From contig CAMDJY010000048.1 in NCBI GenBank assembly GCA_945901145.1, forward strand, positions 1 to 9,113: 9,113 nucleotides of DNA, read 5' to 3'. The DNA comes from Legionella genomosp. 1 (GTDB taxonomy: Bacteria; Pseudomonadota; Gammaproteobacteria; Legionellales; Legionellaceae). Both the position numbers and the translations under genes were made by a program. The notes beneath the pieces are model-generated. The model did no database searches. It was not told the origin of the DNA and saw only the letters and a program-made list of their open reading frames with translations. The stretch's first letter is position 1. Each line of letters opens with the position of its first letter. Below are positions 1 through 6,260 of the stretch, in pieces.

Positions 1-65
1 TTTCCATGCCTCGGAATGGTCACGCCAAAAACCTTGTTTGTAGGCATGTTTGTTTTCCAAACTCA
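1..65 (-). CDS. tnpA: IS66-family accessory protein TnpA, N-terminal 21 residues only
   Basis: The reading frame starts at an ATG (65-63) and runs off the left edge. Its first residues include YKQGFWRDHSEAWK, which resembles the conserved start of IS66 TnpA accessory proteins (a Phe-Trp-x-x-His-x-x-Ala-Trp pattern before a DNA-binding helix-turn-helix). The start is well supported by an AAGGAG Shine-Dalgarno sequence six bases upstream. In IS66 elements TnpA works with TnpB and the DDE transposase TnpC, though its precise role is not settled. The call rests on about 21 residues plus the neighbouring terminal motif, so the family is likely but whether the gene is intact cannot be judged. The large effector-like gene is transcribed towards it, so tnpA could be read as a downstream cistron of that gene. 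Confidence 0.7.
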
Positions 66-69
66 TCAA

Positions 70-101
70 ATACTCCTTCCTGATTGAATGCACAGGAGTA
101 T
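70..101 (-). promoter_or_regulatory. Hairpin masking the tnpA ribosome binding site
   Basis: On the minus strand ATACTCCT (101-94) is a perfect 8-bp complement of AGGAGTAT (77-70), separated by a 16-nt loop. The downstream arm contains the GGAG core of the tnpA Shine-Dalgarno and ends three bases before the ATG. In an RNA entering the IS from outside, such as the effector gene transcript, the RBS would be base-paired. Other insertion sequences (IS10, IS50, IS200) are known to block translation from outside transcripts in this way. The pairing is seen directly; the regulatory role is inference. An AGGA in the loop could still allow weak initiation. Confidence 0.5.
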
Positions 102-119
102 CCGGCTTGAGCTGGAGAA

Positions 120-3100
120 TTAAAAGATGTGGTTCATTGAACGCTTACGTTTATTGTAATAATTCGGATCATGTTTTTTTAATAAATCTAAATGCTGCTG
201 ACGTCGCTGAACAGCATTTATTTTTTTTCCAATAGAACTAAATACATCTTTGATTATATTATCTACCAAATACACCCCACAACTACAACCATCTGTTTGC
301 TTATAGTAGGATTTTTCAGTCCAATTTTCTTTCTTACCATACAACTCACTGACCACCGACCTAATAACTGGTTCTAGGATTTTTTGATATGAATCTCCAA
401 CTGAGCTATCATAATAAGTAATATTGATTGCATCTTGACTCTCATCATAAATCCTGACGCCAACCCAATGCTTATGAATGCAAATTGGTATAATGAGATC
501 CTTTGCGCACTCCCCCCCCTGATCTAAGTTACCAATATAATTGGCAACTGTTTCGTGGAATTTTTGAAATGAAGGATCTTTTGTTTGATAATCAATTGCA
601 CCTAAAATGCTCAATGAGGTTTTGGCTCTTAACATGAGACTCAATAACCTATTGACAGTTTCTGCACCATAATAAGCTTGTTCATTAGGCTCTACGTCTT
701 CTTGTGTGATTTTCATTAAAGGATCTTCGATGTAACTATCTACCTCAGAAATCTTACGTTTTTCTGCTCGTGGTCTGAATATAGATTGTTGATGAATATT
801 CGCACTTGATAATACTACAACCTGATTTTCTTCTTCCTGCTCTTGCAATGTCTCAACTCCATTTTGTATCTGTTGTAAACGAATATTCAATTTCGGGGTG
901 ACAATGCGATGATCTCTTTTTTGATGATGTTCAATCGCTTGCATCAACAACTGCTTTTGGAGTTTTGTGATATCTTCTATCTCAGAGTGATGAATATGCT
1001 TACGCAAAAACAATCCATCAACCAAAGCCAAGATGGCTTGATGGTCTTGATAAAAACCAAGGTCAATAAACTTTTTTATCATAAATTTCAATTCATCCAA
1101 CGGCAAATATAGAAGAATTGGATTTAAAACATGCTCTTTTGCCAATTGATATTGGTTGTGTTTATTGCAGGCATACAATATATAATAAAAAAACTCATGC
1201 TTTGAATGTTCAATCAAATATTGCAAACATACTCTATTCGTTTTAAAAAACTTCATTGTTAAGAGATCACTGGTTTTTTTACGATCAAACCTAACATCCT
1301 CTTCCACGCCAAACTTTGATGATCGCACCGGATAAAATTGAAATACGGAGTTACGTTCAACTATTTGTTTTGCTTTAGGCGTTATCTCATTAACACCTAA
1401 CAAGCGACAGAGCTTTGGTAAATCTTGGTTGGCAATCGCCGCAAAAATACCACCTTTTTGCGCCTCACCCCAACCTGCAGGAGCTACAGGTACTTGATAT
1501 GACTTATTTTTTACTGCAGCACGTTCCTGAGGTAAACAACTTTGAATTTTTGTCTGTTGAACATCAGTTAAGTGCCTAGACTCAAGACCGCAAGCTTGTA
1601 ACTGATCTTTAAGGCTTAAAAATATCTCATGATTAATGCTACCTCGCAACGACAGCGAATTATAATTGTCAAGCAAGACAATTAAATCATTAGGATGTAT
1701 ATACAAATCTTTAATAAACGCAAAGAGCTCTTCTATTGAGGGTTTCAACAATGACACATCACCCTCAACCGTAACCTCAATTAGCCCCTGCAACATTTGG
1801 CACACATACCTTATATCCAATACATTTTCAACGATTGAAAGATCATTTCCAAGTGCTATTTCAAGCAATTTCTGCAGATTTCCTACATCTATCCCTGCAT
1901 TCATTCGACGCGATTTAGCTAATTCGCCTAACCCATATATCGTGTTCGCAATTGCTTGTGCATCAGGATTTTTAGTCACTAATTGACCCAATAATGACTG
2001 TAAGTCGCCAACACCTATCTCAGCACTCATCCGACCCGCTTTGGCTAGTTCGCCTAACCCGTATATCGTGTTCGAAATCGCTTGTGCTTCAGGATTTTGA
2101 GTCCTTAATTGACCCAATAATGATTGTAAGTCGTCGACACCTATCTCAGCATTCATCCGACCTGCTTTGGCTAATGCGCCTAACCCATAAATCGTGTTCG
2201 CAATCGCTTGCGCATCAGGATTTCTATTCGCTAATTGACTCAATAATAATTGCAAATCGCTTGCAACTATCCTAGAACTCATCCGACCCGCTTTGGCTAA
2301 TGCACCTAACCCATATATCGCGTTCGCAATCGTTTGCGCATCAGGATTTCTATTCACTAATTGACCCAATAATAATTGTAAGTCGCCGACACCTATCTCA
2401 CCATTCATCCGACCCGCTTTGGCTAATGCGCCTAACCCATATATCGTGTTCGCAATCGTTTGCTCATCAGGATTTCTATTCACTAATTGACCCAATAATA
2501 ATTGTAAGCCGCCGACACCTATCTCAGCATTCATCCGACCCGATTTGGCTAAGGCGCCTAACCCATAAATCGTGTTCGCAATCGCTTGTGCTTCAGGATT
2601 TTTAGTCCTTAATTGACCCAATAATGATTGTAAGTCGTCGACACCTATCTCAGCATTCATCCGACCTGCTTTGGCTAATGCGCCTAACCCATAAATCGTG
2701 TTCGCAATTGCTTGTGCTTCAGGATTTTGACTCCCTAATTGACGCAATAATGATTGTAAGTCGCCAACACTTATCTCAGCACTCATCCGACCCGCTTTGG
2801 CTAGTTCGCCTAACCCATATATCGTGTTCGAAATCGCTTGTGCATCAGGATTTATAGTCCTTAATTGACACAATAATGATTGTAAGTCGCTTGCACCTAT
2901 CTCAGCATTCATCCGACCTGCTTTGGCTAATGCGCCTAACCCATAAATCGTGTTCGCAATCTGTTGGTAATTAACTGAAATAATCGTTAGTTTGTTTAAT
3001 AAAGAATTCAAGGTCTCTGCAGCAACAAAACCATCAAGCTTGCTTTTTTTAGCAATTAAACCTGCACCGTAAATTGCCGTAACAAAAATTTTGGCTGATT

Positions 3101-3365
3101 TAGTTCTAGAATAATTAATTTCTTTCAAAACAGCCGAAATCAAATTCCCATTTATATTGGTGAAACTTTGATGAGCAATTTGACCTAAATTATAAAGTAA
3201 ATAGCTCAAGTCTTTAGTGGATATGGGTTCAAAAAAACTCTTGATGTCACCAGCGCTTGCAAACTGTTTATTTAAGTCATCTACCAGCTGATTAACATTG
3301 ATATAGCCGCTTCGATTCAGGCAAGCTGCTCTAATGTTCAGAACTAATTCAGCTAAATTTTTCAT
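120..3365 (-). CDS. Large solenoid-repeat protein with C-terminal Ulp1/SENP-like (C48) cysteine protease; candidate secreted effector
   Basis: The 1081-residue product has four parts. Residues 1-138 are helical, with about two diverged repeats (LLYNLGQIA near 56, AIYGAGLIA near 97). Residues 139-516 hold nine near-identical 42-residue repeats of the type TIYGLGALAKAGRM...LQSLLGQL...NP.AQAIAN. Residues 517 to about 890 are mostly helical and unassigned, with an acidic/Gln stretch near 840. The last 180 residues form a C48-type protease: His966 in HKHW, Asp986 in YYDSS, Gln1023 and Cys1029 in QTDGCSCGVYL, with the family's usual six-residue Gln-to-Cys step. C48 enzymes cleave SUMO or ubiquitin-like modifiers, which bacteria lack, so a role inside a eukaryotic host is inferred. 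No signal peptide or membrane segment is seen, so type IV-like secretion is possible but unproven. The ATG at 3365 has only a distant AAGAG upstream. The last nine residues (KRSMNHIF preceded by a junction Arg) are encoded by an inserted IS, so the native C-terminus is lost. Confidence 0.85.
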   Translation of the reverse strand: MKNLAELVLNIRAACLNRSGYINVNQLVDDLNKQFASAGDIKSFFEPISTKDLSYLLYNLGQIAHQSFTNINGNLISAVLKEINYSRTKSAKIFVTAIYGAGLIAKKSKLDGFVAAETLNSLLNKLTIISVNYQQIANTIYGLGALAKAGRMNAEIGASDLQSLLCQLRTINPDAQAISNTIYGLGELAKAGRMSAEISVGDLQSLLRQLGSQNPEAQAIANTIYGLGALAKAGRMNAEIGVDDLQSLLGQLRTKNPEAQAIANTIYGLGALAKSGRMNAEIGVGGLQLLLGQLVNRNPDEQTIANTIYGLGALAKAGRMNGEIGVGDLQLLLGQLVNRNPDAQTIANAIYGLGALAKAGRMSSRIVASDLQLLLSQLANRNPDAQAIANTIYGLGALAKAGRMNAEIGVDDLQSLLGQLRTQNPEAQAISNTIYGLGELAKAGRMSAEIGVGDLQSLLGQLVTKNPDAQAIANTIYGLGELAKSRRMNAGIDVGNLQKLLEIALGNDLSIVENVLDIRYVCQMLQGLIEVTVEGDVSLLKPSIEELFAFIKDLYIHPNDLIVLLDNYNSLSLRGSINHEIFLSLKDQLQACGLESRHLTDVQQTKIQSCLPQERAAVKNKSYQVPVAPAGWGEAQKGGIFAAIANQDLPKLCRLLGVNEITPKAKQIVERNSVFQFYPVRSSKFGVEEDVRFDRKKTSDLLTMKFFKTNRVCLQYLIEHSKHEFFYYILYACNKHNQYQLAKEHVLNPILLYLPLDELKFMIKKFIDLGFYQDHQAILALVDGLFLRKHIHHSEIEDITKLQKQLLMQAIEHHQKRDHRIVTPKLNIRLQQIQNGVETLQEQEEENQVVVLSSANIHQQSIFRPRAEKRKISEVDSYIEDPLMKITQEDVEPNEQAYYGAETVNRLLSLMLRAKTSLSILGAIDYQTKDPSFQKFHETVANYIGNLDQGGECAKDLIIPICIHKHWVGVRIYDESQDAINITYYDSSVGDSYQKILEPVIRSVVSELYGKKENWTEKSYYKQTDGCSCGVYLVDNIIKDVFSSIGKKINAVQRRQQHLDLLKKHDPNYYNKRKRSMNHIF
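512..519. repeat. C8/G8 homopolymer tract inside the protease domain
   Basis: Eight consecutive C on the plus strand read as G8 in the gene, spanning the codons for Gln949-Gly-Gly-Glu952, about 15 residues before the catalytic His. It stands out in an AT-rich gene. A one-base slip here would remove all four catalytic residues while leaving the repeat region intact, so it could act as an on/off switch of protease activity. The tract is seen; phase variation is inference. Confidence 0.6.
1818..2951 (-). repeat. Nine in-frame tandem repeats of 126 bp (42 residues each)
   Basis: Units begin at 2951, 2825, 2699, 2573, 2447, 2321, 2195, 2069 and 1943 (minus), each starting with the codons for T/A-IYGLG. 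There are no spacers and the frame is kept throughout. Units differ mainly at positions 19-22 (for example GASD, SVGD, GVDD, GVGG, VASD) and 30-33 (RTI, GSQ, RTK, VNR, ANR, RTQ, VTK), while the helix cores are constant. The units at 2574-2699 and 2070-2195 differ at only two of 126 bases, which points to recent copying or conversion. The last unit is diverged after LQKLLE. An array like this is open to expansion and contraction and to collapse in short-read assemblies. Confidence 0.95.
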
Positions 3366-3509
3366 ACGATCACAAGGCTCTTATAATTACCCATAGTCAT
3401 CTTACACAATAATATGTCTTCAAATCAAATATATGCGTATATCTTGATCGAATTAACAAAAAATTGAGAATCAGTCTATGTATCTACTGCCATATTAACA
3501 AACCAACGT

Positions 3510-3535
3510 TCGGCGACTTTTAAAATCATCGCCGA
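3510..3535. other. Hairpin in the gap between comEA-like gene and effector gene
   Basis: The gap 3366-3558 (193 bp) holds no convincing gene. Its clearest structure is a perfect 7-bp inverted repeat, TCGGCGA/TCGCCGA, around a 12-nt AT-rich loop, 23 bp past the comEA-like stop. No T run follows on the minus strand, so it is at best a weak or factor-assisted terminator, and could instead be a protein-binding site. The rest of the gap should contain the effector promoter, but no clear -35/-10 pair can be picked. Confidence 0.3.
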
Positions 3536-3558
3536 TTTGAAATACAAATGCATGCAAT

Positions 3559-3846
3559 CTATTCAACACAAAAAACCGACTGCAAATCCGTGAAATATTT
3601 CTCAATAAAAGCCACACTTATTCCCTGAATTTGTGACAGCTCTGAGATTGATTTAAAATCACCATGTTGTTCACGATATCGAATAATGGCTTCGGCACGT
3701 TTTTTTCCAATGCCTTTAAATGAATGGGTTAATTTTTCTATATTGGCAGTATTTAAGTTAATTTTCTCGTGCTGCGCCGTGAGCGCATAAACAGGATATA
3801 AATAAATCAAAAATAAAAAAACAACAACTAGACGAGATACTCTCAT
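3559..3846 (-). CDS. Exported ComEA-like helix-hairpin-helix DNA-binding protein
   Basis: The 95-residue product has a signal peptide (MRVSRLVVVFLFLIYLYPVYA, cut expected after VYA) followed by a single ComEA-type double helix-hairpin-helix unit: INLNTAN, then FKGIGKKRAEAIIRYRE, then GDFKSISEL and IQGIS. ComEA-family proteins bind double-stranded DNA in the periplasm and help pull it in during natural transformation; the single-domain exported form is usual in gammaproteobacteria. An ATG five codons upstream (3861) is possible, but the ATG at 3846 is preferred because GGAG lies nine bases before it and overlaps the upstream ATG. The gene stands between the propeller fragment and the effector gene on the same strand, with no other competence gene in the window. 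The family call is firm; a transformation role in this organism is inferred. Confidence 0.85.
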   Translation of the reverse strand: MRVSRLVVVFLFLIYLYPVYALTAQHEKINLNTANIEKLTHSFKGIGKKRAEAIIRYREQHGDFKSISELSQIQGISVAFIEKYFTDLQSVFCVE

Positions 3847-3876
3847 ATGATAACGCTCCATGTTTGATTGAACAAT

Positions 3877-3902
3877 AAACTCTGTATTTCCTTACTGAGT
3901 TT
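3877..3902 (-). promoter_or_regulatory. Hairpin in the comEA-like gene leader
   Basis: On the minus strand AAACTC-A-GTA pairs with TAC-A-GAGTTT (six plus three base pairs around one A/A mismatch), with AGGAAA in the loop. It lies 30 bp before the preferred ATG. The outer arm is followed by TTTATTG, too weak for a clear terminator on this strand; on the plus strand GAG is followed by five T, but no plus-strand gene precedes it. It could be a leader structure or a weak terminator for the upstream propeller fragment. Confidence 0.3.
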
Positions 3903-3942
3903 TTGACGACGAAGACAATCTTATCTGAAAAAAATTTAAAAA

Positions 3943-3970
3943 TCTATAGGGGCTGCTAACAATATCACAA
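3943..3970 (-). promoter_or_regulatory. Possible sigma70-type promoter for the comEA-like gene
   Basis: On the minus strand TTGTGA (3970-3965) and TATAGA (3948-3943) are 16 bp apart, each matching four of six consensus bases. A start near 3936 would give a leader of about 90 nt containing the hairpin at 3877-3902. In AT-rich DNA such matches are common, so this is tentative. Confidence 0.25.
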
Positions 3971-4001
3971 CTTATTGTATTTTTATTGATCGACTGTGTG
4001 C

Positions 4002-4463
4002 CTAAAAAATATAATTGATATTGGGTTGAGTAAAAGTGCTACCTGTTGCGCCGCAATTTGATAATGATCCATTGACACTACTCACCGTACATTTCCTGAT
4101 AGAGTTAGCGCCGCCAGCATTCGACACATACATAAATCCATTACTGATTGCATTTCCTGCAGGAAAATCAAAACCCCCAGAAGAATATCCCGAACAGCTG
4201 GATAATGATCCCGTAGTGCCATCAACGTTACATTGAAACATTGTATTGTTATTTAAACTAGAAAAATAAGCATAGCCATTGTCGAGCCATACTGCATAAA
4301 GAATATTAGAAGCTATGTTAGTGCTTGAACAGTTTGATAGTGCACCAGTGGAACTACTCACAGTACATATGGCGACGGAATTCGTGGGTCCATTGGAAAT
4401 ATAAGCATAACCATTGCTTATGGCAATACTGCGGGGGGAAGAAATAGCTGAAGTCATGAACAT
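4002..4463 (-). CDS. Fragment of a beta-propeller-like repeat protein with paired cysteines
   Basis: The 153-residue frame is three repeats of about 45 residues, each with NGYAYISN-like and CTVSSSTGALSNC-like elements. Every unit has a C-x11-C pair (33/45, 78/90, 125/137), suggesting disulfides in an exported protein. Repeats of this kind occur in secreted Legionella-like proteins and would be expected to form propeller blades. Here there is no signal peptide: the frame opens in mid-repeat (SSPRSIAISNGYAYISN), and it stops in mid-repeat after TQPNINYIF. Three blades are too few for a closed propeller. It is best read as the remains of a longer gene, or possibly a domain that lost its export signal. 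The ATG at 4463 or, with AGG seven bases before it, the ATG at 4457 could serve. It starts 11 bp after the C1 protease stop and may be co-transcribed with it. Confidence 0.55.
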   Translation of the reverse strand: MFMTSAISSPRSIAISNGYAYISNGPTNSVAICTVSSSTGALSNCSSTNIASNILYAVWLDNGYAYFSSLNNNTMFQCNVDGTTGSLSSCSGYSSGGFDFPAGNAISNGFMYVSNAGGANSIRKCTVSSVNGSLSNCGATGSTFTQPNINYIF

Positions 4464-4474
4464 ACCTAGTTTAA

Positions 4475-5500
4475 TTAATCAATAGAAATGATTCGCTGTG
4501 CTTCAAGAACCATGAGAAGAAAATAATCATAAGACATATAATAATCGCCATGATCACCGGCTTTCTCACCCCAAGAATTACGTAGGGTAAACAGCCCTTG
4601 GTGATTCACCCCGTTTGCATCTACACTCACAGCTGCATCATCGAAGCCAGTAATAATTAATTCATGACCTGCCTCGAGTTTATTAGTCTTTAATCGATTT
4701 TCAATATCAGGCGTCATGACCCAAGTATCATTGACGACATGATAATTACCCAACGCGCCAATTCCTTTTGAATCGTCAATTAAAAAACCAATCGTCACAC
4801 GATCACCGGCTTTAAGAGAGGTTTTAACTTTGTCTAATACAGGTTGCATATTTACAGAAAACAATAAAGAATCAACCAGTGTTAACAACGGTTGCCAAAC
4901 AAAATTAACAGGCATTTCACTAAATGGTTTAAACTCATGCAATGGCATAGAAGTACCATACGAAACAGAGGGATACTTTTTTAACCCGCCACAACTGACC
5001 TCTTGTTCTTTTGACTTAGGAATAATGCCAAATTCAGTCATCTGATTCAGAACCATATAACCAAACGATCCCTCCCAACCACTCAGATAAGTCTGACCAT
5101 TATCTTCAAAATATTGCCCTAAAGTTAAGTGACATAACTGAGAAATATAATCGCCCTTGCCAATTAGAGCATCAACTGCAGCTGTATTTGCAAAAGTTGC
5201 ACAACTTCCATGCCAACCTTGATCTAAAACTGGCACACCATTCATACCCAGTTGCTTTTGTTCGCTAGAGTCAGTTTTAAAGCTATAAATATTTTTATGC
5301 AGTAATCTATTGGCTAAAAGCTCGTATTGATGCGATGTAAAATTAAAACGCTGTAGACGAACTGTTTTAGGCTGGTCCGATTGGGTTGGTACTGAAACTT
5401 CTATATACTGATCCTGCGGGTGATGCATCATGATATTCTTCAAATCAGCAGCTTCCACACTCATACTCAAAGCTAAAAAAACCAAAGGCAGACATCGCAT
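4475..5500 (-). CDS. Exported papain-like (C1 family) cysteine protease
   Basis: The product has a signal peptide (MRCLPLVFLALSMSVEA) and a C1 peptidase domain. Counting from the longer ATG at 5518, Gln100 (oxyanion hole) and Cys106 lie in VLDQGWHGSCATFA, His285 in AGHELIITGFDD, and Asn314 in LRNSWGE, so all active-site residues are present. Only about 65 residues separate the signal peptide from the catalytic Gln, so a long inhibitory prodomain is not evident. The ATG at 5500 (341 residues) is preferred over 5518 because AGGA stands eight bases before it while 5518 lacks a Shine-Dalgarno. It likely acts in the periplasm or outside the cell; substrates are unknown. It is 11 bp upstream of the propeller fragment and divergent from the DUF2490 gene. 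Related bacterial C1 enzymes include secreted virulence-linked proteases, but that role is inference here. Confidence 0.85.
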   Translation of the reverse strand: MRCLPLVFLALSMSVEAADLKNIMMHHPQDQYIEVSVPTQSDQPKTVRLQRFNFTSHQYELLANRLLHKNIYSFKTDSSEQKQLGMNGVPVLDQGWHGSCATFANTAAVDALIGKGDYISQLCHLTLGQYFEDNGQTYLSGWEGSFGYMVLNQMTEFGIIPKSKEQEVSCGGLKKYPSVSYGTSMPLHEFKPFSEMPVNFVWQPLLTLVDSLLFSVNMQPVLDKVKTSLKAGDRVTIGFLIDDSKGIGALGNYHVVNDTWVMTPDIENRLKTNKLEAGHELIITGFDDAAVSVDANGVNHQGLFTLRNSWGEKAGDHGDYYMSYDYFLLMVLEAQRIISID

Positions 5501-5536
5501 ATAAAATTTCCTAAACATAAGCCAAAATAATGTTCG

Positions 5537-5542
5537 TATGAT
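5537..5542 (+). promoter_or_regulatory. Possible -10 box for the DUF2490 gene
   Basis: TATGAT matches five of six bases of the -10 consensus and lies 12 bp before the ATG at 5555. No good -35 is present 16-18 bp upstream, and the resulting leader would be only a few bases, in keeping with the lack of a clear Shine-Dalgarno before this ATG. The divergent starts are close, so regulatory sites for both genes must overlap their coding sequences. Confidence 0.25.
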
Positions 5543-5554
5543 ACCATTTGGTCT

Positions 5555-6232
5555 ATGAAGAAAATATATCGTTTTTTAAATAAAAGCTTCTGGTTTTTAG
5601 TGCTGAGTTCGTCCAGTTTCGCCATGCAAACTTCTGAAAAACTCTGGACTTCTTTGACGGTAGATGGGAATTACGGCTTGGTTGTTTATTATGTTGAGCC
5701 TCAGCTGAGATTTATTTACGCAACCACTCCTTTTCAACAGTTTCTCAATAATATGGGAGCTGGATATGCCGTGACATCCGAGTGGCAATTTTGGATGGGA
5801 CAAACGTTCAGTGCCGACTCTCAAGATGCTGTAGCCGGCAGTCTCGATGAATATCGCATCTGGGAGCAGGCGTTATGGCATCGACAAATAGATTCAACCT
5901 CGATCATCTCACGAACGCGCTTAGAAGAACGAAAATCACTTTATTTTTCAGAATGGGCCATGCGTTTACGTGAACGACTGACCATCAGCACGCCGATGAC
6001 TCAAAATCTCTCCATGGTCATCAGTAATGAAATTTTTATGAACTTAAACCACACCAATTGGATTATCACCCAAACCCTGGATCAAAATCGTGCTTATATT
6101 GGCATTGAACAAGCTTTATCAAAGTCTGCTTTTTTAAGCATAGGCTACATGAACCAATACCTATCCACCGCTAATAAGCAATTTGATCAAGTATTGGTTA
6201 TTAATTATCATATACAACTCGCGGAAAAATAA
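5555..6232 (+). CDS. DUF2490 family outer-membrane beta-barrel protein
   Basis: The 225-residue product has an N-terminal signal peptide (basic MKKIYRFLNK, hydrophobic core, likely cut after SSSFA at residue 23). The mature part shows the DUF2490 pattern: an early Trp (EKLWTSLTVDG), YYVEPQLRF, a central GAGYAVTSEWQFWMGQ strand pair, EYRIWEQ, then a run of arginine-rich strands (SRTRLEERKS, MRLRERL) and alternating hydrophobic strands to the C-terminus (VLVINYHIQL). Length is typical for the family. These proteins are predicted outer-membrane barrels of unknown function. The gene is divergent from the C1 protease and followed after 67 bp by the small basic gene, which may share its transcript. 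Confidence 0.8.
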   Translation: MKKIYRFLNKSFWFLVLSSSSFAMQTSEKLWTSLTVDGNYGLVVYYVEPQLRFIYATTPFQQFLNNMGAGYAVTSEWQFWMGQTFSADSQDAVAGSLDEYRIWEQALWHRQIDSTSIISRTRLEERKSLYFSEWAMRLRERLTISTPMTQNLSMVISNEIFMNLNHTNWIITQTLDQNRAYIGIEQALSKSAFLSIGYMNQYLSTANKQFDQVLVINYHIQLAEK

Positions 6233-6260
6233 GACAAATAATTTATTCTAAAAATTGATC

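Larger units (their letters stand above)
1..148 (-). mobile_element. Left end of an IS66-family insertion sequence, cut by the window edge
   Basis: Read on the minus strand, the element begins at 148 with GTAAGCG, the start expected for IS66-family terminal inverted repeats. An 83-bp leader follows, then a tnpA-like reading frame from 65 leftwards, the usual IS66 order of IRL, leader, tnpA. The other end, tnpB and tnpC lie outside the window, so the inverted repeat pair cannot be matched here. IS66 elements normally duplicate 8 bp of target, which predicts a copy of 149-156 (gtttattg) beyond the far end. The insertion lies inside the 3' end of the large repeat/protease gene, in the same orientation, and supplies that gene's stop codon at 120-122. 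The boundary at 148 is inferred from the terminal motif and could be off by a base or two. Confidence 0.75.

Noticed and set aside
150..500. YopJ-type (C55) acetyltransferase instead of C48 protease
   Set aside because: The YYDSS Asp and the Gln six residues before the catalytic Cys in QTDGCSCG follow the Ulp1/SENP pattern, whereas C55 uses His-Glu-Cys.
1300..1500. Ankyrin repeats in the middle of the effector protein (GIFAAIANQDLPKLCRLL)
   Set aside because: A single loose match without the TPLH-type core or a second aligned unit; left as unassigned helical region.
1994..2857. Three plus-strand open frames with their own repeated motif (SRRHLSQHSSD...)
   Set aside because: They are antisense shadows of the 126-bp repeats: a unit length divisible by three keeps the same opposite frame open. 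No RBS and no independent sequence support.
1818..2951. Regular repeats considered as a CRISPR array
   Set aside because: Units of 126 bp lie head to tail without unique spacers, keep one reading frame, and encode a helical protein repeat.
5597..5824. Minus-strand frame inside the DUF2490 gene
   Set aside because: No RBS, no recognisable domain, and it lies fully within a well-supported coding region.
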